From: Amycolatopsis mediterranei
GTDB taxonomy: Bacteria; Actinomycetota; Actinomycetes; Mycobacteriales; Pseudonocardiaceae
Reading direction: 5' to 3'
NCBI RefSeq assembly: GCF_026017845.1
Contig: NZ_CP100416.1
Location: forward strand, 7,627,326-7,691,325
DNA: 64,000 nt
A program made the position numbers and the translations under genes. Under the pieces are notes generated by a model. That model saw only the letters and a program-made list of their open reading frames with translations. It made no database searches and was not told where the DNA came from. Below, piece after piece: positions 35,017 to 43,217 of this stretch. Numbering within the stretch: the first letter of the stretch is position 1; each line of letters starts with the position of its first letter.

Positions 35017-35631
35017 CTAGCCGTGCATCCCCGCGTTGTAGGCGTGCAGCCGCCACTTCCCGTCGCGGCGGCCCAGCTCGACCCAGTGGCAGTTCGAGAT
35101 CCCGCCGAGCGACGGCCAGGCCACGACCGGCAGGTCCAGCAGCCGCGCGGTCAGCGCGATGATCAGGCCGCCGTGCGCGGCCAGCAGCACGGTGTCACCC
35201 GCGTCGGAGTTGGCCTGCTGCAGGTCCGTGACGACTTCCCCCGCGCGGTCGGCGACGTCGACCCGGCTCTCGCCGCCCGGCGGGGCCCAGGTCGCGTCGG
35301 TGCGCCAGCGGTCGCGTTCACCGGGGTAGGCCTGGTCGACCTGCTCGCCGGTGAGCCCCTGCCATTCGCCAAGGTGCGTCTCCCGCAGCCGCTTGTCGAT
35401 CCGCAGCGGGACGCCGATGGCGTCGGTGAGCACGGTGGCGGTGTCGGTGGCCCGGCGCAGGTCGGAGGCGATGACGAGGTCCGGGGAGAAGCGGGCCAGT
35501 GCGGGCACCGCGAACCGGGCCTGGTTCCAGCCGCGCGGGGTCAGCGCCGAGTCGAGGTGACCCTGCATCCGCCCGGCGGCGTTGTAGTCCGTCTCGCCGT
35601 GACGCCAGAGCACCAGCCGCCGCGGGCTCAC
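35017..35631 (-). CDS. gpgP: Histidine phosphatase, glucosyl-3-phosphoglycerate phosphatase
   Basis: A 204-residue member of the phosphoglycerate-mutase-like phosphatases. The catalytic RHGE motif is at residues 10-13 (LVLWRHGETDYN), with the second histidine in LLAAHGGLI (~152). In mycobacteria the orthologue at this position dephosphorylates glucosyl-3-phosphoglycerate to glucosylglycerate, precursor of polymethylated polysaccharides that bind fatty acids. The GTG start overlaps the rsfS stop by 4 nt (GTGA), and octT follows after 3 nt. Confidence 0.9.
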   Translation of the reverse strand: MSPRRLVLWRHGETDYNAAGRMQGHLDSALTPRGWNQARFAVPALARFSPDLVIASDLRRATDTATVLTDAIGVPLRIDKRLRETHLGEWQGLTGEQVDQAYPGERDRWRTDATWAPPGGESRVDVADRAGEVVTDLQQANSDAGDTVLLAAHGGLIIALTARLLDLPVVAWPSLGGISNCHWVELGRRDGKWRLHAYNAGMHG

Positions 35632-36023
35632 GGGACGTCCGGGTCCTCGTCGGCGGGTGGCTCCTCGAGACCGGCCACCTCGATGCGCGGGCAGTCCTTC
35701 CAGAGCCGCTCGAGGCCGTAGAACGTGCGCTCTTCGACGTGCTGGACGTGCACGACGACGTCGACGTAGTCGAGCAGGACCCAGCGCCCTTCGCGGGCGC
35801 CTTCGCGGCGGACCGGCTTGTGCCCGCTCTCGCGCAGTTTTTCCTCGACGTTGTCCACGATCGCGCCGACCAGGCGCTCGTTGGACGCGGAGGCGATGAC
35901 GAAGGCGTCGGTGATGACGAGCTGCTCGGACACGTCCAGCACGACGACGTCGCTGGCCTTCTTGTCCGCCGCCGCGTGGGCGGCCGCTACGGCCAGCTCT
36001 CGAGCCTCGGACGTGGCTGCCAC
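35628..36023 (-). CDS. rsfS: Ribosomal silencing factor RsfS
   Basis: A 131-residue protein that binds ribosomal protein L14 and blocks subunit joining during starvation. The DUF143 signs are all present: KKASDVVVLDVSEQLVITDAFVIASASNERLVGAIVDNVEE, then RWVLLDYVDVVVHVQHVEERTFYGLERLWKDCP. The C-terminus adds an acidic tail. The GTG start at 36023 follows nadD by 60 nt. The order nadD-rsfS-gpgP is conserved in actinobacteria. Confidence 0.97.
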   Translation of the reverse strand: MAATSEARELAVAAAHAAADKKASDVVVLDVSEQLVITDAFVIASASNERLVGAIVDNVEEKLRESGHKPVRREGAREGRWVLLDYVDVVVHVQHVEERTFYGLERLWKDCPRIEVAGLEEPPADEDPDVP

Positions 36024-36083
36024 AGTGCTCCTTTTCCAGATCGGGTTCGCCCGAGAAGGGTACCCGCAGGGACCGACAGTGGT

Positions 36084-36677
36084 TCAGTCGCTCTTCCGGT
36101 ACAGGTCCTTCTTGGCGATGTAGCGGACGACGCCGTCGGGAACGAGGTACCAGACCGGCTCCCCGCGCTCGACCCGATCACGGCAGCCGGTGGACGAAAT
36201 GGCCATCGCGGTGACCTCGACCAGGCTCACCTTGCCGCTGGGCAGGTGGTGGGAGTTGAGCCGGTAACCGGGCCGCGTGACCCCGATGAAGTGCGCGAAG
36301 TCGAACAGCTCGTCGGCCTTGTGCCAGGTCAGGATCTGTTCGAGCGCGTCGGCGCCGGTGATGAAGAAGAGCTCGTCTTCGGGGTATTCGGCGTGCAGGT
36401 CGCGCAGGGTGTCGACGGTGTAGGTCTGGCCGCCGCGGTCGATGTCCACGCGGCTGACCGAGAAGACCGGGTTGGACGCGGTCGCGATCACGGTCATCAG
36501 GTACCGGTCCTCGGCCCTGGTCACTTCGCGATCGGTCTTCTGCCACGGCTGCCCGGTGGGGACGAAGATCACCTCGTCGAGCCCGAACCGGGACTGGACC
36601 TCGCTGGCCGCGACGAGGTGGCCGTGGTGCACGGGGTCGAAAGTGCCGCCCATGACCCCGATCCGCCGTGGTGACAT
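36084..36677 (-). CDS. nadD: Nicotinate-nucleotide adenylyltransferase
   Basis: Makes deamido-NAD from nicotinate mononucleotide and ATP. The 197-residue protein has the nucleotidyltransferase start GVMGGTFDPVHHGHLVAASE (GTFDPVHxGH) and the later ISSTGCRDRVERGEPVWYLVPDGVVRYI, with the ISSTxxR motif. The ATG at 36677 opens the polycistronic run nadD-rsfS-gpgP-octT-degV. The 173 nt to the divergent recQ gene include a CRP-type site. Confidence 0.96.
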   Translation of the reverse strand: MSPRRIGVMGGTFDPVHHGHLVAASEVQSRFGLDEVIFVPTGQPWQKTDREVTRAEDRYLMTVIATASNPVFSVSRVDIDRGGQTYTVDTLRDLHAEYPEDELFFITGADALEQILTWHKADELFDFAHFIGVTRPGYRLNSHHLPSGKVSLVEVTAMAISSTGCRDRVERGEPVWYLVPDGVVRYIAKKDLYRKSD

Positions 36678-36750
36678 GACCGGAGAGCCTATAAGGCCGA
36701 GCGCCAGGAGGCCTGGTGCTCTTCGCCACCTCGCCCGACCGGGCAGAATG

Positions 36751-36766
36751 TGTGATTCAGGTCACA
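36751..36766. promoter_or_regulatory. CRP/GlxR-type cAMP-receptor-protein site
   Basis: TGTGATTCAGGTCACA is a perfect match to TGTGA-N6-TCACA. It lies 85 nt before the recQ start and 74 nt before the nadD start, in their divergent intergenic region. Confidence 0.75.
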
Positions 36767-36850
36767 TTACGGCTGGTATCGGTCGCAAACTCTCCGTTCG
36801 CGGCGCCGCCGATTCCCGATCTGTCGGTGTCATGGGGTAGACGTGGGGAC

Positions 36851-38962
36851 GTGGACACGACCAGCACCACCCCAGCCCTCCGCGACCGTGCCGAGACCCT
36901 CCTCCGGGCATTGGCCGGCGACTCGGCGAAGCTGCGCGAAGACCAATGGACGGCCATCGAGGCCTTGGTGGCGCAGCGGCGCCGCGCGCTGGTCGTGCAG
37001 CGCACCGGGTGGGGCAAGTCGGCGGTGTACTTCCTGGCCACGGCGTTGCTGCGCGAACAGGGCAGCGGGCCGACGGTGATCGTCTCGCCGCTGCTGGCGC
37101 TGATGCGCAACCAGATCTCGGCGGCCGCGCGAGCCGGGATCCACGCGGCGACGATGAACTCCGCGAATCCCCAGGAGTGGGACCAGGTCCAAGCGGCGGT
37201 CGCGGCCGGCGAGGTGGACGTGCTGCTGGTGAGCCCCGAACGGCTGAACAACCCGGACTTCCGCGACAACGTGCTGCCGAAGCTGACCGCGAGCACCGGG
37301 CTCCTGGTGGTCGACGAGGCGCATTGCATTTCGGACTGGGGCCACGACTTCCGGCCCGACTACCGGCGCCTGCGCACCCTGCTGGGTGATCTCCCGGACG
37401 GCGTTCCGGTGCTGGCGACCACCGCGACCGCGAACGACCGCGTGGTCACCGACGTCGCCGAGCAGCTGGGCCTCGGCACCGGCGCGGACACGCTGGTGCT
37501 GCGCGGCAGCCTCGACCGGGAAAGCCTGCGGCTGTCGGTGTGCCGGCTGCCGACGTCGCAGGCGCGGCTGGCGTGGCTCGCGGAGCACCTGGCCGAGCTG
37601 CCCGGTTCCGGGATCATCTACACGCTGACCGTCGCGGCGGCGCACGACGTCGCTTCGCTGCTGAAGGACCGCGGCTACCCGGTGGCGGCCTACACCGGCA
37701 AGACCGACCCGGCCGACCGGCAGGCGGCCGAGGACGACCTGCTCGGCAACCGCGTCAAGGCCCTGGTCGCGACGTCCGCGCTGGGCATGGGCTTCGACAA
37801 GCCGGATCTCGGGTTCGTGGTGCACCTCGGCGCGCCGTCGTCGCCGATCGCCTACTACCAGCAGGTCGGCCGCGCCGGGCGTGGCGTGGAGCGCGCCGAG
37901 GTCGTGCTGCTGCCCGGCGAGGAGGACAAGGCGATCTGGGCGTACTTCGGGTCGCTGGCCTTCCCCGACGAACTGCGGGTGACACAGGTGCTGAACACCC
38001 TCGCCTACGCCGACCGTCCACTGTCGACGGCCGCGCTCGAGCCGTCGGTCGAGCTTTCCCGGTCACGGCTGGAAATGGTGCTCAAGGTCTTGGACGTCGA
38101 CGGCGCGGTCCGGCGCGTGAAGGGCGGCTGGACGAGCACGGGCGAGGAATGGCAATACGACCGCGGGCGGTACCAGCGGGTCGCGGAAGCGCGTGACCGC
38201 GAGCAGGAGGCGATGGTCGGCTACCTCGCGACCGGGGACTGCCGGATGGAATACCTGCGGCGTCAGCTCGACGACCCCGAGGCGACACCGTGCGGACGGT
38301 GCGACAACTGCACCGGGAAGTACTGGGACACGTCGGTGGCCGACGAGGTCGTCGACGCGACCCGGGAACGCCTGCAGCGGCCCGGCGTCGAGGTGGCCCC
38401 GCGGAAGCAGTGGCCCACCGGAATGTCCTCTTTGGACGTTCCGGTCTCGGGCCGGATCTCCGCCGACGACCAGGCCGAGCCGGGCCAGGTGCTCGGGCGG
38501 CTCACCGACGTCGGCTGGGGCAACCGGCTGCGGGAGCTCGTCGGGCCGCAGGCGAACGACGCCGAGGTGCCGGACTCGGTGTTCAAGGCGTGCGTGCAGG
38601 TGCTCGCCGGCTGGCAATGGGCGCAACGGCCGGTGGCGGTCGTCGCGGTGCCGTCGTCCACGCGGCCGCAACTGGTGTACAGCCTCGCGACCCGGCTGGC
38701 CGAGATCGGCAAGCTGGACTTCCTCGGCGCGCTCGATGCCGAGGGGCCACCGCCGCGCCAGGCGAACAGCGCACAGCGGCTGGCCGACCTGTGGCGGCGG
38801 ATGAGCATGCCCGCGGACCTCGCGGCGGTCCTGCCGTCCGGACCGGTCCTGCTGGTGGACGACGTCATCGACACCGGCTGGACGATGACGCTCGCCGCGC
38901 GGCTGCTGCGGCGGGCCGGGGCGCCCGCGGTGCTGCCGTTCGCGTTGGCCAGCACGGCCTGA
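36851..38962 (+). CDS. RecQ-family ATP-dependent DNA helicase with C-terminal phosphoribosyltransferase domain
   Basis: A 703-residue fusion. Residues ~20-360 are the RecQ helicase core: Walker A GWGKS at 53-57, DEAH at 155-158, SALGMGF and QQVGRAGRG (motif VI). Then come the zinc-binding C..CGRCDNC segment (~475-500) and a winged-helix region. Residues ~560-703 are a phosphoribosyltransferase-type domain ending in VLLVDDVIDTGWTMTLAARLLRRAGA, whose DDVIDTG is the PRPP-binding loop, similar to ComF. The start is uncertain: the GTG at 36851 is used, another GTG at 36827 is possible. A CRP-like site is upstream. The role of the fused domain is not known. Confidence 0.88.
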   Translation: MDTTSTTPALRDRAETLLRALAGDSAKLREDQWTAIEALVAQRRRALVVQRTGWGKSAVYFLATALLREQGSGPTVIVSPLLALMRNQISAAARAGIHAATMNSANPQEWDQVQAAVAAGEVDVLLVSPERLNNPDFRDNVLPKLTASTGLLVVDEAHCISDWGHDFRPDYRRLRTLLGDLPDGVPVLATTATANDRVVTDVAEQLGLGTGADTLVLRGSLDRESLRLSVCRLPTSQARLAWLAEHLAELPGSGIIYTLTVAAAHDVASLLKDRGYPVAAYTGKTDPADRQAAEDDLLGNRVKALVATSALGMGFDKPDLGFVVHLGAPSSPIAYYQQVGRAGRGVERAEVVLLPGEEDKAIWAYFGSLAFPDELRVTQVLNTLAYADRPLSTAALEPSVELSRSRLEMVLKVLDVDGAVRRVKGGWTSTGEEWQYDRGRYQRVAEARDREQEAMVGYLATGDCRMEYLRRQLDDPEATPCGRCDNCTGKYWDTSVADEVVDATRERLQRPGVEVAPRKQWPTGMSSLDVPVSGRISADDQAEPGQVLGRLTDVGWGNRLRELVGPQANDAEVPDSVFKACVQVLAGWQWAQRPVAVVAVPSSTRPQLVYSLATRLAEIGKLDFLGALDAEGPPPRQANSAQRLADLWRRMSMPADLAAVLPSGPVLLVDDVIDTGWTMTLAARLLRRAGAPAVLPFALASTA

Positions 38963-38972
38963 GCGGAAGCAG

Positions 38973-39054
38973 GACACGTACCTGGACGGACGACACCCGT
39001 ACCCCGGCGGACGACACGCGTACCTGGACGGACGACTCGCGTACCTGGAGGGTC
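38973..39054. repeat. 21-nt tandem repeat array A (downstream of recQ)
   Basis: Four units at 38973 (19 nt), 38992, 39013 and 39034 (21 nt each). The best pair is GACACCCGTACCCCGGCGGA and GACACGCGTACCTGGACGGA, each followed by C. It starts 10 nt after the recQ stop. The core CACGCGT is shared with arrays B and C. The rest of the gap to 39150 holds no gene. Confidence 0.75.
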
Positions 39055-39150
39055 AGCCGGCGAACGGGGTCGGCGGATGGTGGGGATCTTTCGCACTGCG
39101 AAGGAATGTGGCAAAGTCCCGTTGCACCTTCGGGTGACGTGGAGGCCGCC

Positions 39151-40049
39151 ATGACCGAATCCGCCGTCCAGGTTTCGCAGCGCCACCGACTGCCGGTGCG
39201 CAAGCTGTTCGCCGCGAGCGCCGGCAACGCGCTGGAGTGGTTCGACTGGACGATCTACGCGACGTGCTCGTCGCCACCGTGCTCGGCTTCGTGCTGGCCC
39301 GCGCGCTGGACAAGGCCCAGCTCGCGTCGTGGGGCTGGCGGCTGCCGTTCCTGCTGGGCGGCGTCTTCGGCCTGGTCGGGCTGTGGCTGCGCCGGAGCCT
39401 CGCCGAGACCGAGCTGTTCGAGCAGACGAAGACCAAGGCGCGCAAGCTCGAGCGGCCGCTGCTGACCACGCTGACGCACCACCCCAAGGCCGTCGGCAGG
39501 CTCGTCGGCTTCACCATGCTCTCGACGCTCTGCTATTACACGTTCTTCAGCGCACTGACGTCGTTCGCGGTGAAGAACCGGCACGCGGATGCCGGCGCGG
39601 TCTTCCTCGCGCTGTCGGTCGGCACGGCGCTGTTCATCGCGTTGCAGTACCCGATGGGTGCCCTCGCCGACCGGGTCGGGCGCAAGCCGCAGCTGCTCGT
39701 GTGGTCCGGGGCGACCGCGGTCGTCGTCGTGCCGCTGTCCACTTTGCTCGGTCCGGGCGTCGGCGGGCTGCTCGTGGTGTTCTGCGTCGGGCTCGGGCTG
39801 TACACCGCGATGACGTCGATCGCGCCCGCCATCATGAGCGAACTGTTCCCCACCGAACTGCGCGGGCTGGGCATCGGGGCCTGGTACAACCTGACCGTCG
39901 CGATCTTCGGCGGCACCGCTCCCCTGCTCATCACCCTGTTCGGTGCCGTGTCGCAGACGCTCTACTTCTGGTACGTCGCCGTGGCCGCCGCGATCGCGTT
40001 CGCGGTGATCCTCACGCTCCCGGAGACGAAGGGCAGCGAGCTGCGGTAA
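39151..40049 (+). pseudogene. Decayed MFS transporter (metabolite:H+ symporter, ProP/KgtP-like)
   Basis: A good GGAGG site and ATG at 39151 open with the family start RKLFAASAGNALEWFDWTIYAT, then the sequence jumps at about 39260 into another frame at VLVATVLGFVLARALDKAQLASWGWRLPFLLGG. The later frame runs to 40049 with the second-half MFS motif ADRVGRKPQ and the ending PETKGSELR. About 130 residues (helices 2 to 5 and the first-half DRxGRR motif) are missing and the frame shifts at the junction. The frame after the junction has no start of its own. Clear internal deletion, so no working transporter is expected. Confidence 0.88.
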
Positions 40050-40088
40050 ACCCTTCGTCATCGGCCGGTCACGCTCGCTACGCTGCGC

Positions 40089-40136
40089 CATCCGGGGCTC
40101 CGCCCCGAGCCGGGGGCTTCGCCACCCGGACCCCCG
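40089..40136 (+). repeat. Dispersed 48-nt element, copy 1 (before argS)
   Basis: Begins CATCCGGGGCTCCGCCCC and ends CCACCCGGACCCCCG. It is 46/48 identical to the reverse complement of 59722-59769. It can form GGGG-CTCCG-CCCC type hairpins. It lies 46 nt before the argS start, in the same orientation relative to the gene as copy 2 is to ndk. Confidence 0.85.
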
Positions 40137-40182
40137 AAAGCGGGTTGAGGGCTTCCGCGACCGGAGCCGAAGGAGGTACACC

Positions 40183-41907
40183 GTGCAGCAGACCGCCGAC
40201 GTTACCGAGGAGCTGGCGCGCCGCGTGGTGACCGCCGCCGGCCGGGCGCTGGACGTCGCACTGATGCCGGAACAAGCGCTGGTCCAGGCGTCGCCGCGCG
40301 ACGGCGTCGATTACCAGGCCAACCTCGCGATGAGCCTGGGCAAGCAGCTCGGTCGTCCGCCGCGTGAGGTCGCCGGACTCATCGCCGGAGCGCTGGAGCT
40401 CGACGGGATCGCCGATCCGCCCGAAGTCTCCGGGCCGGGCTTCCTGAACTTCTCGCTGCGCACGGAATGGCTCGAAGCACGCACCGGCGCGCTGCTCGGC
40501 GATCCGCGACTCGGCGTGCCGGAAACCACCGAGCCCCGGCGGATCGCGCTCGACTACAGCAGCCCGAACGTGGCGAAGGAAATGCACGTCGGGCACCTGC
40601 GCTCGTCCGTGATCGGCGACGCGCTCGCCCGCCTGCTGCGGTTCGCCGGGCACGAAGTGCTGCCGCACAACCACCTCGGCGACTGGGGCACGCCGTTCGG
40701 CATGCTCATCGAGCACCTCCTCGACGTCCCCGCCGGGCAACGCGCGATCGCCGACCTCGACGCCTTCTACCGCGAAGCACGCCGGAAGTTCGACAGCGAC
40801 GAAGCGTTCGCGACGCGGGCGCGCACCCGCGTCGTCAAGCTGCAGAGCGGCGACGAAGACACCCTCGCCGTCTGGCAGGAGCTCGTCGACGAGTCGACAC
40901 GGCACTTCAACGAGGTCTACGCGCTGCTCGGGATTTCCCTGACCGACAAGGACATCTACGGCGAGAGCTACTACAACCCGTACCTCGCCACGGTCATCGA
41001 CGACCTCGAGGCAGCCGGCCTCACCGAAGTCAGCAACGGCGCCATTTGCGTCTTCCCCGAGGGCTTCAGCAATCGCGAAGGCGACCGGCTGCCACTGATC
41101 GTCCGCAAGCGCGACGGCGGTTACGGGTATGCCGCCACGGACCTGGCGACCGTCCGGTACTGGACGGCCGAGCGCGGCGCCACCGACCTGCTCTACGTCG
41201 TCGGGACGCCGCAGGCGCAGCACTTCGCGATGGTGTTCGCCACCTGCCGCGCCGCGGGCTGGCTGACCGGGCACGCCGAGCACGTCGGCTTCGGCACGGT
41301 ACTGGGCGCGGACGGTAAGGCCATGCGGACCCGGGCCGGCGAAACCGTCAAGCTGGCCGACCTGCTCACCGAAGCCGTGACGCAGGCCGCCGCGGTCGTC
41401 ACCGAACGCAGTGAGCTCGACGCGGCCGGGCAGGCCGAAGTCGCCCGGGCGGTCGGGATCGGCGCGGTCAAGTATGCGGACCTGTCCGGCGATCGCGAGC
41501 GCGACTACGTCTTCGCCTGGGACCGGATGCTGGCCTATGAGGGCAACACATCGGTGTACCTCCAGTACGCGCACGCGCGGACACAGTCGCTCCTCAGGAA
41601 GGCGGGCGGACTACCCGAGGGCACCCAGGTGGCGCTCGAGGCGCCGGCGGAGCGTGCGTTGGCGCTGAAGCTGCTCCGGTTCGGCGAAGCACTGAAGGCG
41701 GCCACGAGCGGCTACGCACCGCACAAGCTCTGCACTTACCTCTACGAGACCGCCGTTGCTTTCTCGCGGTTCTTCGAAGAATGTCCAGTTCTGAAGGCGT
41801 CTTCGCCGTCGCTGCGCGCGTCCCGGCTGAGGTTGACTACGCTGACGTCGCACACGCTCGCGCTCGGGCTTTCCCTGCTCGGCATCGAAGCGCCCGACCG
41901 GCTCTAG
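40183..41907 (+). CDS. argS: Arginyl-tRNA synthetase
   Basis: Charges tRNA-Arg with arginine. The 574-residue class I synthetase has the N-terminal Add1 domain (1-~105), the HIGH-type motif SPNVAKEMHVGHLRSSVIGD (~126-145), a KMSKS-equivalent in FGTVLGADGKAMRTRAGE (~370-387), and the DALR anticodon-binding domain at the C-terminus. AGGAGG lies 6 nt before the GTG start. The surroundings (a dead transporter, small redox enzymes) are not the usual argS-lysA-hom locus of actinobacteria. It could be a second copy; whether another argS exists cannot be told from this window. Confidence 0.94.
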   Translation: MQQTADVTEELARRVVTAAGRALDVALMPEQALVQASPRDGVDYQANLAMSLGKQLGRPPREVAGLIAGALELDGIADPPEVSGPGFLNFSLRTEWLEARTGALLGDPRLGVPETTEPRRIALDYSSPNVAKEMHVGHLRSSVIGDALARLLRFAGHEVLPHNHLGDWGTPFGMLIEHLLDVPAGQRAIADLDAFYREARRKFDSDEAFATRARTRVVKLQSGDEDTLAVWQELVDESTRHFNEVYALLGISLTDKDIYGESYYNPYLATVIDDLEAAGLTEVSNGAICVFPEGFSNREGDRLPLIVRKRDGGYGYAATDLATVRYWTAERGATDLLYVVGTPQAQHFAMVFATCRAAGWLTGHAEHVGFGTVLGADGKAMRTRAGETVKLADLLTEAVTQAAAVVTERSELDAAGQAEVARAVGIGAVKYADLSGDRERDYVFAWDRMLAYEGNTSVYLQYAHARTQSLLRKAGGLPEGTQVALEAPAERALALKLLRFGEALKAATSGYAPHKLCTYLYETAVAFSRFFEECPVLKASSPSLRASRLRLTTLTSHTLALGLSLLGIEAPDRL

Positions 41908-41919
41908 CGGGAGACCACT

Positions 41920-42306
41920 GTGGAACTACCCGGCGATCTGCTCGCTCTGCTGCGCGAGCCCAGCCTCTGCTTCCTGTCGACGCTGATGCCCGACGGCTCG
42001 CCGCAGCTCACCCAGACCTGGGTGGACACCGACGGGACGCACGTCCTCGTCAACACCGTGCTGGGTCACCAGAAGCAGCGCAACATCGCGCGTGACCCCC
42101 GGGTGGCGCTCAACGTCGCCGACCACGCCCGGCCGTCGCGCTACTTCGCGATCCGCGGGCAGGTCATCGATACGACCGAAGACGGCGCGGTCGAGCACAT
42201 CGAGAAGCTGTCGCAGCGCTACCTCGGCGGCCCGTACCCGTGGTGGGGCGGCCGCGACCAGACGCGGCTGCTGCTCACGATCAAGGCGGATCGGATCACG
42301 TCGTGA
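41920..42306 (+). CDS. PPOX-class F420-dependent oxidoreductase
   Basis: A 128-residue split-barrel protein close to mycobacterial F420-dependent PPOX enzymes: PSLCFLSTLMPDGSPQLTQTWVDTDG, then VLVNTVLGHQKQRNIARDPRVALNVADHA and YFAIRGQVIDTTEDGAVEHIEKLSQRYLGGPYPWW. It starts with GTG 12 nt after argS and its stop overlaps the next gene's GTG start, so it is probably co-transcribed with argS and the monooxygenase. The native substrate is unknown. Confidence 0.88.
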   Translation: MELPGDLLALLREPSLCFLSTLMPDGSPQLTQTWVDTDGTHVLVNTVLGHQKQRNIARDPRVALNVADHARPSRYFAIRGQVIDTTEDGAVEHIEKLSQRYLGGPYPWWGGRDQTRLLLTIKADRITS

Positions 42307-42587
42307 TCATCATCGCCGGCTGGCTCGCCGTCGCTCCCGAAAAGCGTGAGGACTACCTGGCGGGGTGCGCCGAAGCCGTCCGGCTCGCGCGGGAGGCGCC
42401 GGGCTGCCTCGAGTACGCGCTGGGCGCCGACCTGCTCGACCCCGGCCGGGTCACGGTGTACGAGCGCTGGGAGTCCGACGAAGACCTGGAGCGTTTCCGC
42501 GGCTCCGGGCCTTCGGACGAGCAGGCGGCGCAGATCCTCGACGCCTCGGTGGCGCGCTACCGGATCTCGGCGGTCGAGGCGCCGTGA
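42303..42587 (+). CDS. Antibiotic-biosynthesis-monooxygenase (ABM) domain protein
   Basis: A 94-residue dimeric ferredoxin-like protein: IIIAGWLAVAPEKREDYLAGCAEAVRLAREAPGCLEYALGAD, then VTVYERWESDEDLERFRGSGPS. ABM proteins are cofactor-free monooxygenases or stress proteins. The GTG start overlaps the upstream stop by 4 nt, so translation is coupled. Its 3' end overlaps the convergent TetR gene by 31 nt. Confidence 0.87.
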   Translation: MIIIAGWLAVAPEKREDYLAGCAEAVRLAREAPGCLEYALGADLLDPGRVTVYERWESDEDLERFRGSGPSDEQAAQILDASVARYRISAVEAP

Positions 42588-43156
42588 TCCGCGAGCAGCG
42601 CCACTAGTTCGTCGGCCAGGCCGCCGTCGACCGGTTCGCGCGTCGCGAGGAGCCGGTACCAGAGCGTCCCGAACACGACGTCGAGCACCGTGCCGGGCCG
42701 CACGCCGGCCGGAAGTTCGCCGCGCTCGCGGGCGCGGTCGACGAGCGTGCCGAGTGCGTCGCGGCGGCGGAACAGGAAGTCTTCGCGGAAGCGGTTGCCG
42801 AACTCCGGGTCGATCTGCGCCTGGGCCATCAGCGCCCGGAGCGTGTCAGCGACCGGGGACTTCCCGCCCAGCTCGAAGGTGCTGCCCAGGAACCGGGCCA
42901 GGTTGGCGCGGAAAGAGCCCTCGTCCGGGACCGGGATCTGCAGGTCCGCCTTCGTCGCGAGCGCGTCGAGCAGGACGTCGGCCTTCGACGGCCACCAGCG
43001 GTAGATCGTCTGCTTGCCGACGCCCGAGCGCGCGGCGATGCCTTCGATGGTCAGTGTGCCGTAGCCGGCCTCCGCGACCAGTTCGAGCGTGGCGGCGAGG
43101 ATCGCCAGCCGGCTCTGTTCGCTGCGCTTGCGGCCGGGGCGGGACTGGTCGGTCAT
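42557..43156 (-). CDS. TetR-family transcriptional regulator
   Basis: A 199-residue repressor. The N-terminal HTH is plain: SRLAILAATLELVAEAGYGTLTIEGIAARSGVGKQTIYRWWPSKADVLLDAL (~15-66); the C-terminal ligand domain is of the TetR_C_33-like type (FRANLARFLGSTF). The ATG at 43156 lies 61 nt from the divergent SDR gene; the gap contains a clear inverted repeat that is the likely operator for both genes. The longer open frame upstream is the antisense of the SDR gene and is ignored. Confidence 0.92.
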   Translation of the reverse strand: MTDQSRPGRKRSEQSRLAILAATLELVAEAGYGTLTIEGIAARSGVGKQTIYRWWPSKADVLLDALATKADLQIPVPDEGSFRANLARFLGSTFELGGKSPVADTLRALMAQAQIDPEFGNRFREDFLFRRRDALGTLVDRARERGELPAGVRPGTVLDVVFGTLWYRLLATREPVDGGLADELVALLADHGASTAEIR

Positions 43157-43175
43157 GGGATCCGATGGTAGCGTC

Positions 43176-43207
43176 CATTTCGAAACGAGACGTACCGGTT
43201 CGAAATG
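43176..43207. promoter_or_regulatory. Inverted-repeat operator between TetR and SDR genes
   Basis: CATTTCGAAAC (43176-43186) and GGTTCGAAATG (43197-43207) pair at 10 of 11 positions across a 10-nt centre. Placed in the 61-nt divergent gap. Confidence 0.7.
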
Positions 43208-43217
43208 AGGAACAAGC

